Part shown: in pieces, positions 37,900-50,900 of the stretch
Position numbering within the stretch: the first letter of the stretch is position 1
Layout: every line of letters starts with the position of its first letter
Origin: Macropodus opercularis
Taxonomy: Eukaryota; Chordata; Actinopteri; Anabantiformes; Osphronemidae
Assembly (NCBI GenBank): GCA_030770545.1
Contig: CM061102.1
Location: 5,879,501 to 5,943,500, forward strand
Direction of reading: 5' to 3'
DNA length: 64,000 nt
The notes under the pieces: generated by a model
The model's input: the letters and a program-made list of their open reading frames with translations, nothing else
The model's database searches: none
Told to the model about the DNA's origin: nothing
Program-made: the position numbers and the translations under genes

Positions 37900-40800
37900 C
37901 TATCCCAGGATTGCACGAGAAATGTTACACATACTTTTGCGATGTCTTTATTTTAAGACTCTTAGTGATGACGTGACAAATCCATCCAGGGTGTGGTTGC
38001 ATAATTTAAGACACATCTCAACAAACACATGATTCTCCTCCAGCTGCCGTTGCGCCGTTGGGCACGGTGGAAGACCCAGATGGCAGCGAGAGGTGGCAGT
38101 TTGAAATGCAAGAATTTCAGTAACACATGAAAATCTTTACACACGTTGATCTTATCAACCTCGACTGTGATTGCTTTTCTTCAAATGAGAGCAAAAAGCC
38201 CCCTGAGTTCAAACGCAACGTCTCTGTTCCAGCTGTTAAATACGATTAATCGCTGGTTTTGAACGCATGCCAGCTTGTGTTGGCGGATCATTTTGGTGTA
38301 AAAACAACCTTTCCAATTCTGTATTGATCACTGTATTGAGTACTTTGCTACATCCTTGAGGCAAAGCCAAATACACATACATCCAACTGGCCCCAAATCC
38401 AGACAAAGTGCCACCTTTTTATGCGGGTTTTCAGATTCCCAAAGCTGAAGTTCCTTCCTCGACTTGCCTCGCCTGTCATCATCCTCATTATCACTCCGTG
38501 GCTTAATTCTAAACTGTACTACAAAAACAGTGACAGATTCACCGTTGACATTCAAAAGCAGGGAAGGCGAAGTCGATCTTTAAATGCATCAAAAGGTGGG
38601 AACTTGAAAGAAAACATCTTCTCTCGATCTCTCTCATCTTCGTCTCTACTGAACTGAGAGATAAAACATTACTGTATTCCCAGTTCTATGGTCTGTTGTT
38701 TGGGTTCTTAGCACACGGCGCCTTCTTTTACTTATTTATTTATTTTGATTTTGTTTCAATTCCTCTCTGGATGCTTTGTGTTTTTCTCCTTGATGCTTTG
38801 CACCCGATCACCTCCGCACACAACATGATCTCTTGCTGCTCCATTCTTTTACTTACTCTGGTGAGTTATGAGGTGCAAACTGTTAATTCCACCTTTTCAA
38901 CCTGCACCGTGCTCCCTCCAGCAGCTGGCTAACTTCCACCTTGATAAGCTATCAGGTCAGCGGCTTCTCCGCAGAACAGCCTTGTCTACGGTACAAAGCC
39001 ATTACTCAGCAGGCAGTAAAAATCAAATGCGTCACTAGACTTCTTCTACCATAGCATGTGTTAAAGCAGCGCTTTGCCCATCTGTTACTTCTGCTAATGG
39101 GCCTCGTTGAATCAGATGAATAGAGAATGTTTCAGTGTCTCAGACAGTGACTGACACAGCGTCTGTTAACTTTAGTTTTTTAGTGCTCAGACTCACGATC
39201 GTCACTATAAGATGACATACAGTAAGATCATCACTGTCTTCACCACGTTGTGAAATACTGTGAGTAGCGATTCAGTCATCAGCTCAGTGTTTCCTCATAT
39301 GCTGGTTCATCTGCCCAAAACATGTTTTAGTATTCAGACAGTGCATGCTGCCAGCAAGTCATAACTAATATGAGCTAGGAGCCACCCTGAGTCCAGCTTT
39401 AGAGCATGAAGCGCACATTTGCATATTCCTCGCCACCTGGTATGATATCTATCCGGAGATGGTGATGTTTGTTATTGGAGAGTAAACCCTCTGATATTTT
39501 AGTGGCCTTTTCCAAATCCTCAGAGTCACAAGGGAGGCATTATAAGCTTTATAAATGACAGTACAAGGATCCTCTCATTTCGCTTTCTCTCACCTACGTG
39601 TCTCGACCTGTGTTTGAATATCTCCAGTGCCATGTGGTCACATATTCAGCTTTAAGGAATATTCACAATTCAAACGAGAAACATTCTCATTGAGTAGGAT
39701 TCTGATTAACGGAGCCTTTAAAGGTTGCTTTTATAACGTGCTTATTTTTTAAATATGTAGATAAATTATAAGATGTTATCCTGACTTGCTAAGGCATTTT
39801 TATGGCACATAAATCAAATAATTCTTAAGCTACAGTTCTAGATAATTAATAGTAATAAGTGTAATATAAAATAAGTGTTTTTTCATTATTTCCATATTTT
39901 GTACCTTTTTTGTTGGACATGACTCTATGGGATGATCGTCACTGCTACCACAGAGTGAGCCCTGCCCTCTGAATTCCGTTGTTTGTGGAGGAACGAGATA
40001 AAGCAGACACAGCTAGAGAAAGATGTGGCACCAATTGTGACTGTTGCCCTCCATCACCAGTGGAAACGGGCTGTTAGATTGGCGTGCCACCCAGACTCTG
40101 CTTAGTGCTCAGTCATGTGCCGTATCCAAATAGTGCAACGACGACGCCTCTTCCTACAGTCTGGTATGATGGATAAACACAATGTCGTCGTGTAAACACA
40201 TCCTTCTCCTTCTTTGCATTTCAAAGCCTCCAGCAATACATCTCTCCAGCCTGTTCATGTAGAGAGTTCACCTTGATTTGTGGTCATGTTGTTCCCTTTG
40301 GCCTGTCACAGGGAAGTAGTTGGGATGACTGATTGGACTTTGAAAGACTAATGCTCATGTCAGCATGGCAAAATCAGGGCAATGACAGAGCAAGTATTAC
40401 GGCTAACGGGGAACGGATCCTGAGGTACGCGTCACGTTCACTGAATTCTTATTCTGTGGACACATTTCAGGCAGCTTGTTGTTTCACATTGAGCATTTAA
40501 ATTTCCTTGCAGACACTGAATGGAAAAATACATTTTCTGTTCACTCTGAATCCTTTTGTGTGATTTGTCTCAAATTACACCACTGGTTTGGTGCCAGCAA
40601 AGACTTAGAAAGAGATTTCTCCTCTCCAGAGTGTTGCCCTGAGACTGCCTGTTTCCTTTTTTTTTTACTATGCTCCTCCATTAGGGAGCATATCTGAATG
40701 GCGAGGCAGGCCTTGCCATTTGAGCATTAATAAGTCAGTTTTATAAACCCAGAGTGGTTTGCCTGGTGGAAAACGTCTCCACCCGCGATTTTCCCCCGTC

Positions 40801-43800
40801 TCTCTTGTCATTTATCAAGCTGCACCATAGGCCTGTTTGGCTTAATAAGTCTGTTTGTCTTTGCACTTGCACGATTTGCTTTCCCTCAGCAGTCCTCCAC
40901 AGCAGAAGTGGAAAAAAATACCTTGGGGTTCATAGTTTTAATTAGACCCCTCTAAGGCAAACCTGCATGAGACAGCAAAGCTGGTTTCAGTATTTGATTG
41001 CATTTGATTGCATGTTGTGAGCTTTCTCTACCAAGTTTGGAAAACCATCATGAGTATTAAATCAAAGCAGCTTTTTGAAAGTCAGGGTGATTTGTCAGTG
41101 GATTTCATCACACTGTTAGATGTAAGAATATTGCCTTTATGTCGACCCTTCGTTGTGAATGCTTTGTTTATTTGAGGAAGACCACGCAAGAATTGGCACC
41201 ATTTGGCATCCCAGTAGTTGGTGTAAGACGTCCAGCGTGGTGGACACACATTAAAAATACAAAGTATCAGTAAGATCTGAATTTCTGTGGACTGTTTGTG
41301 TAATACGACATGGGAGAAGGTGACTTGTCGAAATTACACAAGCTGCATTCTTTATTTCACGGCAGACCATCCCCATCCCTGTGCTTAAAATAGTGACGCT
41401 GTGTCAAGTCTCATACTGATGATGAAAGTGCCCATTTGTGTCTGCATGAGATGCACTAGCATGTAACTGGGTGTTTATGATTATAGTCAAGATGACAGCT
41501 CTGACAAGGCATCTGCCATTTTAATCCTCTTTTTAGAGACGTCAACATGTTGTCATTCCTTTGGCGTCCAATGATGTCACTGCTGGGTCATTAAATGACA
41601 ACAAAGGGTACCTTCAGTCTTGGTACGAGGCAAGTGTAAGATTTTGCCCACAGGGAATGAGGATGCATGGTGCGTATGCTCTGTGTCCTCAGGGTTCTCT
41701 ATGCTTTTTGGCTGATAAATATGCTTGATTAGACACCGACATTAATAAAGAGCCATGATTTTTAGGTTTTGATTCCTTTCTTTATTCCCCCTTAAATCCT
41801 GTCTGTAATCTCGCTGTTATTTATCCTGTATTGCTGCCTTTGGTAGGATTTGATCAATAGTGTTCTTGTGAAGTGCCTGTGTGTGTGGATGTACCAGATC
41901 CAAGCCTATTTATGTTTACTAAGATAAGTATTGACTCTGGCCACGGGGCTTCGCTCTCGTTTTCCTCTCGCTCACACAAACCCATGTTTACTCTTTCTTC
42001 CACACATGTTCCTGTTACTCAAAAGTCGGTTTCTTTTGTCTCTGAAATTATTTTGCTCCCCGCTTAAGATACAGTCACGACGAGGTCCATTAAACAGTTT
42101 GCGCCAGACAGTAGGAAAATGCGAAACGCACACCAACATCATATTGTCTGGAAACATGGACGAGTGCGCGAAGACGGAATAGGTCACAAAGAGTGTCACA
42201 AATTACTTTATGTTTCAAACTGACGATGTTTCCATTACGCTCATGTTAATTGTTTAAATTAGTTTTATTTAAATCTATAGTAATCATATCATGTACAGTT
42301 TCCAGCCATACACATAATTATTATTGGATAGTTCCAAACTTTGGGACTGAGAAAGCAGCAGAAATGTTTAGGCAGCGCCTGCAGCCACCATCTTCACTGT
42401 GTTAAATTTAAACAGAAGGTCAAATCTGTGCCATCGCACCCAAGAGGAAGAAGTGTCCTTATCTGTTTGTTGCTTCACTTTGTTATTAAAGCTGATAACA
42501 CGGGTTAATTTTAACACCACCACTTTTCTTCCTGCTGCTTCAAATTACACGTAGATCGGGTGAACACACGTAATACCGGGATAATGTAACGTAATGCAGT
42601 ACAAGCTGTGCAGAACCATTGCTAATAATAATATTACACGGCCTTATATCCACACACCGTTTATGCATATGAATATCAACACATCTCCTCAGCCTCGCTC
42701 CTTCTGAATGTGCTGTACTCCATCACTGCACTTCGTGTGGCTGAGCGGGATATGAGAGCATCTTCTAGCACTCGGAGGTCAAAGAGGGCAGCTCAAATTG
42801 AAAACTTAAGCTCCACTTGGACTGAATACAGAAAATAATTGTTTCTTGGCAGAGAAATTGGAGAACACTAGGAGGATCCTGGACCTGAGACACAGAAAGC
42901 AAGCTTAATTGTCATTTTACACTTAACCTTCTCACCTTTATGTAACCAACCAATTTAACTTAGGATAGTAGGACAGTCTTTCTTCAGAATAATTAGTCTG
43001 ATCACGCTGCACTCTTGGACCGGCCGCGGCACCTAACTACTTCTGTACTTTAAGGACCAATCTCTGCAGGCAAATCAAAGTCCATTCACAGCTGAAGGTA
43101 GACTTTACATCCGGCTTATGTTCCACTGTGACTCCCTTTCATTAAGGAACATGTATTGCATTTTCTCTCTCCCACTCCTTTGCCAATAACTCTTTGGAGC
43201 AGCTTTGAAAGGTTTCCTTCACACACGATTTGTTTGGTGCAGATCAAAGGATCACTGGTTTGTTTGTGTGTTTGGTTTGGTTCATTTAGGCCGGTGTGAA
43301 ACTTTTATCCGCCTCTGGTGAAAGCCAAACATCCACACTGAGATTGTTTTGGAAACTGAAGCTTTTGGGCTGATTCTCAACCAAATCTGATGCAGTTTGC
43401 TTGTGGTTTGAAAGTCAAACAAAACCAAACACCTACTTTATCTCTGATATGATGTGTCTGTAATCATGACGAAGGATTAAACTGAATTGGACACATCAAG
43501 CACAGAGTCAGATATGACAGATTATTATTCAGTTGGCTTTTATTTGTAGTTTGATTAAATCTATTCGCTTCGAAAACTCGAGTCGGGGACCAGACACTTC
43601 GCACAACTGTCAAATGGGTCATCTGACAGCTTTCTGACATTAAAACAAAAGTCATCTCCCCTGTGTCCGGTTCCAAACACACACAGCTATAATGAGTGAG
43701 TCAGATTACAGGTTTCAGGCTGAAATGTCGGCACAAGTCTGGTTTCTTCCATCTATCTGTCTCTGCTGCTGGCACATGTTGACTTGTGAGACAGGATGTT

Positions 43801-44603
43801 GTTACAGCGTTTCAAGGACAGCGCTGCATCAGGAGACATCTGTGGCAATGGAAGAAAGTGAGATCGCTGGCAGGTAAATCTCCAAGGGCAAAGCAGTGGA
43901 TGAAAGTTTTGTGGACTAGCGTCTCCAGGCTCACATTTGGTGCCAACCTTATAGCCGATAAGGTAGAAATCTTTGACCTACTTCTGCATTAGGGTGACAA
44001 CTGCATTGCACCAGGCAAACCGGTACTCTAACATACAGAATCATTTTAATAGCAGAACAATGTTCTCCGACGCCCAGTGGCTAAAACTGTGGCACGTGTA
44101 TCATGTGACACCAAAATCTACATAACCCCTGTGAGATTATTTTTATAGCATGACTCAAAGTGTGGTTCGCCTCTGCCCCTAAGTATGACACATAAGAACT
44201 TTCTGATCTGACACCCTTGCAAATGTCACACACTTTGACAGTTGTTTGCTCCATTTGCTAACTCTCTCTGTCACTTCAGACCTCGCCGCACCCCCCACTG
44301 TAGTCAGCTGACCCGCTCCCAATATTAGCTCATTCTTCAGCCGTGTACAATCCTGCTGGCTATTGCTTTACACCGCTGCTTAACTAGCTCATCTGCTGCT
44401 CCATGCGTCGTTTTGATCTACGCCTGCCGTAAACAGGTATTTGCTCATCGTGTACGTTTCACTTCTGCTCGTGCTCTATTGTTTGCCTTTCTGCATTAAA
44501 GGTAAATTGAGTGTGAGTATTGCTTCGGAGTCCAGCCCTCATACTGTGGCAGTGACATTATATGCCTCACATATAGCATAACCTATAAAGCCAACAGTCA
44601 TAG

Positions 44604-44637
44604 TTGTGACAGTATACAGTCGTTTTTACTGTCACAA
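44604..44637. repeat. Perfect 11-base inverted repeat (hairpin)
   Basis: TTGTGACAGTA at 44604-44614 and TACTGTCACAA at 44627-44637 are exact reverse complements around a 12-base loop. The surrounding 130 bases repeat the TACAGT/ACTGT motif several more times. It is too short for a typical microRNA precursor. It could be a relic of a short terminal-inverted-repeat element or a transcription-factor dyad. Confidence 0.8.
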
Positions 44638-45337
44638 TCTAGTACAGTAAGTTCTTGGTATACTGTGAATAATATACAGCAGGACACAGATCAGCTCTCA
44701 GCTGATAAATAAATAAAATAATACAAAACAGCCAAAGGGCCAAATGGAGATGGTTCTCATCTCTGCTGTAATCTCAACCAGCATTATTTGTGCGTGGCGG
44801 CGCTCTCAGACTGTCTCTGCCTCGCCGTGTCTGCAAACAGAAGGCTTCCCAAACGGCCGTGACTGTCATTTCATGCTTTGCCAGTTGAATGAGAGTGATT
44901 GGTACAATGTGTTTGCACACCAAACCCGCTGCATTTTCCAGACCTGCCAAACAAATTGAACTGGGGATGTAGCAAATGTATCCATCAGAGCAACCCTCTA
45001 TTTTAGCCTCAAGCCATGACTGATTGATAGCTTTGATAGCCGCACAAGCAGCATTGTGTGTTTTGTTTATTTATTTATTTAGTTATTTACGTTTGAGCGT
45101 GTCTGTCTGTGTGTGTGAGCGTGTACACAGAGAGATGGGCGGCTGATGGACACTGAGGCAGATTAAAAAAATAGTGGAAGAAATGTGAAATGACAATTGT
45201 AATGCCTGCTTCTTATCATCACACAAGGGAGGCCAGGAAACGGATGTTGGGCTGAAACATGTACAAAGCTGGTGAAATCATTTCATTTTGGGCTGAACGC
45301 TTGGTTTAACGTTGGGCTACAATGGAAAAACAAACTG

Positions 45338-45338
<1 letters not shown>

Positions 45339-45418
<80 letters not shown>
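45339..45418. repeat. (TG)40 microsatellite
   Basis: This is an uninterrupted TG run of 80 bases, the longest simple repeat in the window. Its length and purity imply high mutability and Z-DNA-forming potential, and make it likely polymorphic. An 86-codon frame reading VCVC through it is an artefact. Confidence 0.98.
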
Positions 45419-45419
<1 letters not shown>

Positions 45420-48400
45420 AGGATTGTGACTGACTGTGAAGCAGAAACTACTGAAGCTCATTGCTCTGTGATGCTACACCCAGTCTGCATTATTCAGGGC
45501 CATTGTACTCAGACCAAAATGGTTGTTCATTATAGCTTTTCTATAAACATTAAAGACTTTTACAGACACTAACAGGATTATTTGTGCAGAAGGTCTGTGT
45601 TGATCTATGAAATGATTATGGATCTGCTGGTGGTCATTTTCCGAGGGTACGAGTGCTTCCACTACAAGTTGGACAGCAATCTATCAGAGATGTTGATTCT
45701 GCCGGGTTTCCTGCTGTCATGTTGGATTAGTATGGATTAGCCGCTCCGTGCATGTGAGCACTGCAGTCAGTCAGCTGGTTGAGTACGGTAACTTAAAGCG
45801 TGATTCAATAAGCATTTGTATGTCCAACATCCAGCGCTTTCTGAAACGGCGATGATGTGTTCATCTGGCTTTACAGCTCTGATTCAGAGCTCGTGATGCG
45901 GCGCGACATGCATGATAATATAATGAATCAATCACAAATAACCCACCAAGTGCTCTGGCTCTTCATGGTTGGTGAAGGAAGGAAGTTGTCATGTTAACGC
46001 TCACTCACTTTGTAAAGTGTATATGACCGTCTGGCATCTGCTGTAAGGAGTCTACTCAGACTATAAATACATTATATAAACATAAAATATGCTCAGTTTT
46101 GGCTGTAATCCACTGGAGACTGGTGAGTTCACGTCACCCTGAAACACACTGCCAGTTTGCATTTCCACCCTCCGTGTCAGTGACTGCATTTACATGCACA
46201 TTACGGCTTTGTCAAGAAAGCTGATTTCTGACAGACTGGAAACCTGCTAACTGTAATCAGGGCAAAGGCCAGATCTCCCCAGGTGGATTCCTCCACGATA
46301 ATAGCGGGTTCTGTGCCGTACACACACAAACACAGCTGCATGTCTTTACACGATGCCTTCTCATATTTAATACGCGTCCACCAAACATTTGAAAAACACT
46401 TAAACTAACACAGAGTAGTTTGTAGAAGTCTAAAGTTGGTTTTGACTGCATATTTGTCTAATTCAGAGAGTGTTTGCTGGGAAAAGGAGCTCCATCTGCC
46501 TGCCTCTCTCACGGATTCATTGAAAGCACAAAAGTAATAAGAAGCCAGAAATATTTTAAAGCAGAGGAAGAATCTGGTTGCTGCTATTTTGTAGGTACTG
46601 TGTATGCAAATTGACTGTAAACACGTACTCTCATTTAAGCACCTTCAAACCTAGACTCTGGCTTAACTTAAAGCTTTCCTTGCTGCAGGTGAATGGGAAA
46701 ATACAAAAGCCAAATTCCAGTGGTACCTTAACTGCACAATAAAGTTCTTAGACATTCCACCTCTAGCCTCACTAAAAAATACACTTGATTATTTTTTTGG
46801 TTTTCTTGCTTAACATGCAGAAAATTCACACCAATACCTTTTATTATTTATTGTAGATACACTAACATTTTGCCTGTGCATTTAAATATAAAGTGCAGCT
46901 GCTTCTGAAGTACAGTAGGTGCACTGTATTAAACTCTGGCTGAACCTTTTAGTTGTACTGCTCAAATATATATTCATATGATACTACAAAAGAGTCATAC
47001 AGTGATTGTTGTGGCCTCAGAAATCCCACAGAGGCTTTGTCTAATTACAGAAGTCAACTCTTTGTCCTTCCCCTTAAACAAAAGAAGCAGGAATCGTGTG
47101 TGTTTTTTATCACTTCCTGGGATCTTAATGCTTTTGTAAGTAGGGTGTTAAATCCGAAGCTGTTGGATATTGACTTCCCCCTCTAGTCTGTTCTGTAATG
47201 AACCCAAGGCCACTTTTAATAGATTAATCTGAAATATATGGGCTTATGTTTTGTTTTTTTTCTCACTTGCAACATCATGCACACAGGCGCACCCGGCCCT
47301 CGTAGCGTACAGTATCTCACATCAGCCATCAGGCTTTCTTGATGCAACCTCCTCTCAGCTGGGAAAATGTGTGACAGGCTCTGAAATGATTTTGAGTGGT
47401 AAATTGAATTAGAGTAGGATGCAGAATATGCCAGAATGGCAGGTGTACAGCAGTGTGGACAACCTCGATTGGCAGCCCTGTGACAGCCAGCGTTGCTCAT
47501 TTTGGCTGCTTCTCCTCACTAACCGTCTACAGTCAACATCTCTGTGAATAGTCTATGAGATCAGCAGGACCAAAAAATAAATTACTAGGCAGCGAAATAA
47601 TCGGAGCCAGATACACACTTAGAACTGCAATTGACTTTTCAAACAGCTATACTGATCACCGGCCCAACACAGCCACGACACAACTACACAGTCAAGGAGC
47701 ACAAGTCTGCTCATTGAACATAAAGCTGAAATTAGTGTCCACAGTCAACAACTTTCTGGCAGAAACACAGCTCCAAATAATTTGATTAAACTGTTTAAAA
47801 CTGCAGATTAAAGAATAGCTGCTGCTGCTAAACCACATCCACTCAAATCCTATTCAAGTTCTTGAACTTTCCAAACCGTGCTGGTAATGTAACACGTATT
47901 ATCTGTTTGCCTGGTTATTAAGCGTTGAATTTGGTCCATGAGACATTTACGTGTACAGAAAGGTTCTAATAACTAAAGGATAATGGTCAGTTCTTTGATC
48001 GTATGTGTATCTAGAATGTAAGAAACCTTATTTTGGTGAGATAAGTGCTTGGCGTCCAACTGGTGTAGGTGTTGTACTATAACTGGTCAGACTTCTGAGA
48101 TGTGCCCCAGAGCAACAACATGATACTTGTAATGAATGTTAATGTCAGTAAGTGTCTGGATTATAATACTACCATCTATGTTAATTAGAAATTGGTCTAA
48201 AGATGAATACAAAAATTACCAAGAGTAAATTAATGGGATTGGAGGAAACTGGATGGGTAAATATTAAACCCGTCTTCCTTTAGACGTAAACGTGACCTAA
48301 CCCCATCCCCAATATCAAAGGAAGCTTCATTTGCATTTACCGTACCAGTGCCAGGGTAAAGATAAGGGAAGTATGCCAACAGCAACAAACCCCTACAAGC

Positions 48401-50794
48401 CTGGTCTTCAGGTGACAGTGACTAGAGATTGACCCACAAAGCTGGTGTTAGTGTGAACATCAGCTATAACAATGTTTATATGGGCTGACACTGTGTGTGT
48501 TTGTGAATCTCTCACTTGGATCACAAAGGATAGTGAGAAACAATGTGTTAGAGCGTTGTGAAGAAAAAACAGATGTTGTTTGTAAAGGCTGAGTCAGCTG
48601 TTTCCTGCTACAGCAATTTTGTGCCAGATAAGTCAGTGGCCCGTTATTTATTACTATTTAGTTACTGGTGAATGAAGGATAGTTACTATTTTGTGGCTTA
48701 TCGATTTGTAAGGAGATTTACGGCTTAATCTGCAGATAATAGAGTGTGTTTCCTGGGGGTAGCAAAGGGTCAAGAGGTCACGAGTTGACCTGTAGACCAA
48801 GGATAATGAGATAATTTAGAAAAGTACAAATCTATCCAGCACATTTAATAGTAGATTAGAGAGGCCATGGATCATTCAGTCTGGGATCCACAATTCAAAA
48901 CCCAAAAATCACATAAAGAGAAGACCAGAGAGCATCTTGGGAAGTACGGTTGAAGGATGATGGGCCCTATCCAGCCATACGTCCTGTACACTCCGTTGAT
49001 CTGCAACAATTTATTGCACCATGGATTCCGAGCTAATTGATCTCAGACCATCTACGTCGGCTCATCGTGCCGGTCCAAGCGTACCCTCGCCATATTGTGC
49101 GAAGTAGGCTGCTGTATGCTTAGGGAATTCTCTCAATCCGCTTATAAGTGGTCCGTCCGCGCTGTGTTGTCCTCAGCGTGGAGCATATGCTCTACTTCTT
49201 CCCTGTGATACTGCAGTGTGGGAGCTACAGTACATCTGGCAGCATAGCGATCACAACAGTAATTTGCCTTGCAGTATGGTGTTCAAGGGCTGCTTAGGGT
49301 AGTGTCTTATTAATATTTTCGCTGACATTCTCATTGTTATCTGGCCTTGTTTTCATTTAGCTGCCAGTTTGGGAAATGTTAAAATGTCACTCATGTTACC
49401 AGTAAAACAGAGTAACTCTCTGATCTGCTACTAAACTAAAGGGACCTTCGCTGTAGCTGAAAGAGGGGGATGAAATTGATGATATTTTTGTTTTAGTAAT
49501 TGTTCAAAGCTGTATATCTAATTAATAAATATATTAATAAAATGTTTCGCCTAATGTCAGAAGGTGACAAAGGTACGAATGTCAAAGAGCTAATTAGCCT
49601 CAGTCAAAGTCTCAGTCTGTAGATGCAGATACGATTCAACTTCAAAGAACCGTTGGACTCAAAAGACCCAACTTTGTCCCTTTTAGGTTATGGAGAGATC
49701 TAACAGTGGTCACCACCTCCCAGTGTTCTTGCCTGAATATGCAGAGGTTTCACTGCTCTGACTGTAGCTGCTCGGTGAAAGCAAATAAAAGGGAAGTTCG
49801 TGTGGGTGGTCAGCTGATTTGTACTGTCGCCAGTGTGAGGGACGCTTTATTCGTGTCTGCTTCGTGTGCTGCCTGTGGAGGATGTGCGGTGTCGCACGAT
49901 CAAGCTCTTTATTTAGCTCTCGCCAATAATTCTTCTTCTGTATCCCAATTGTCACCGCGAGCTGCTCGCCTGCAGATGACTCACTGTGATTTCGAGGGTG
50001 CAGGCGATGCAGTATCTGCTGACCTTTTCTGTATAATCGCTGCTTTGTAGCTGAATGTCATAAGCGTCATTTGAACATGATGGGGGGTCGACTTAACAGC
50101 AAAAGCTGACAATTAAAGATTCAATTTAGAGCAGCTTCAACTTCCTGTTCACAAGACACAGGTGATTTGATACCAACCGCCAGAGAAATGTATGGATCAG
50201 CTGTGAGCAGAATCTGTGCATGAAGTGTCTGACTATAGAAAAACAGGGACGCACTGTTGTGACTCCACTAATTGGGCTCCAAAAGCCTGAGTTGGGTGAT
50301 TGTTGAAACTTTGACACTGACACACTACCCACTAAACGTAACGTGGACAGAAGGATTGTACCAGCAGGGAGAAGCAGGCACCACAGCAGAAATATATGAT
50401 CAAACAAACCTGTCTTTGAATGCCTCTTTAATGAAACGATTATGCTCGCAGGACAAATGGAAAACAAAAAAAATTTACTGTTAAATCTAAGCAGTGAGCT
50501 TAGCAGTATTATGTTTCCAAGAAACTAAGCTCCTTGGAAGCACATTACTGCCATGGTTTCAGCATTCAGCGATGGTGCTTTCTAGCTTGGACTCATTCCT
50601 ACAGCAGAGAAGCAGATGCAAATAAAATATGCTTCATGATTTATTTACACTGTAAAAATAGCCCACATTTCCCTGAGCTTTCCTAAATATGGTTTAGTTG
50701 AGTGGCCATCAGCTGTGTTTTCTGTTGGGAATGCACCACAGACTCATCCTTGTTCAGCGTTTTCTTCCAGCGGTCTACACTGTACATGCTGCGC

Positions 50795-50900
50795 TATTCC
50801 CATAGTGTCGCCAGCTATAATGGCCGCTTAAAGGCCATTCAAACCAGCTTCATTGATTAGGCAGCTGGCTTAATTGATCTTTGTGAAACCTGTGCCTTAA
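50795..50900. promoter_or_regulatory. Candidate conserved noncoding element with two consecutive dyads
   Basis: AATGGCC at 50819-50825 pairs with GGCCATT at 50833-50839 around GCTTAAA. Directly after, CCAGCT at 50844-50849 pairs with AGCTGG at 50863-50868 around a spacer holding TTGATTAG. A TTAATTGATC core follows. Two exact dyads within 50 bases in unique sequence suggest protein-bound regulatory DNA, but this is inference. Confidence 0.3.

Larger units (their letters stand above)
31070..45338. other. Noncoding sequence, no gene recognised
   Basis: Besides the listed repeats and candidate elements this stretch has no recognisable genes. AT-rich patches lie near 31140-31300, 31500-31560, 39730-39900 and 42230-42320. 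A T13 run sits at 33779-33791, a (CATC)n run at about 33600-33618 and a T-rich run near 40658-40668. A direct repeat of ATTTGATTGC occurs at 40992-41001 and 41002-41011. All frames are under about 130 codons and show no domain. Confidence 0.65.

Noticed and set aside
45312..45572. 86-codon VCVC frame
   Set aside because: Translation of the (TG)40 microsatellite.
49706..50050. Cys-rich 114-codon frame preceded by an acceptor-like TTTTAGG
   Set aside because: Cysteine spacing fits no known zinc-finger or secreted Cys-rich family, and no matching donor was convincing.
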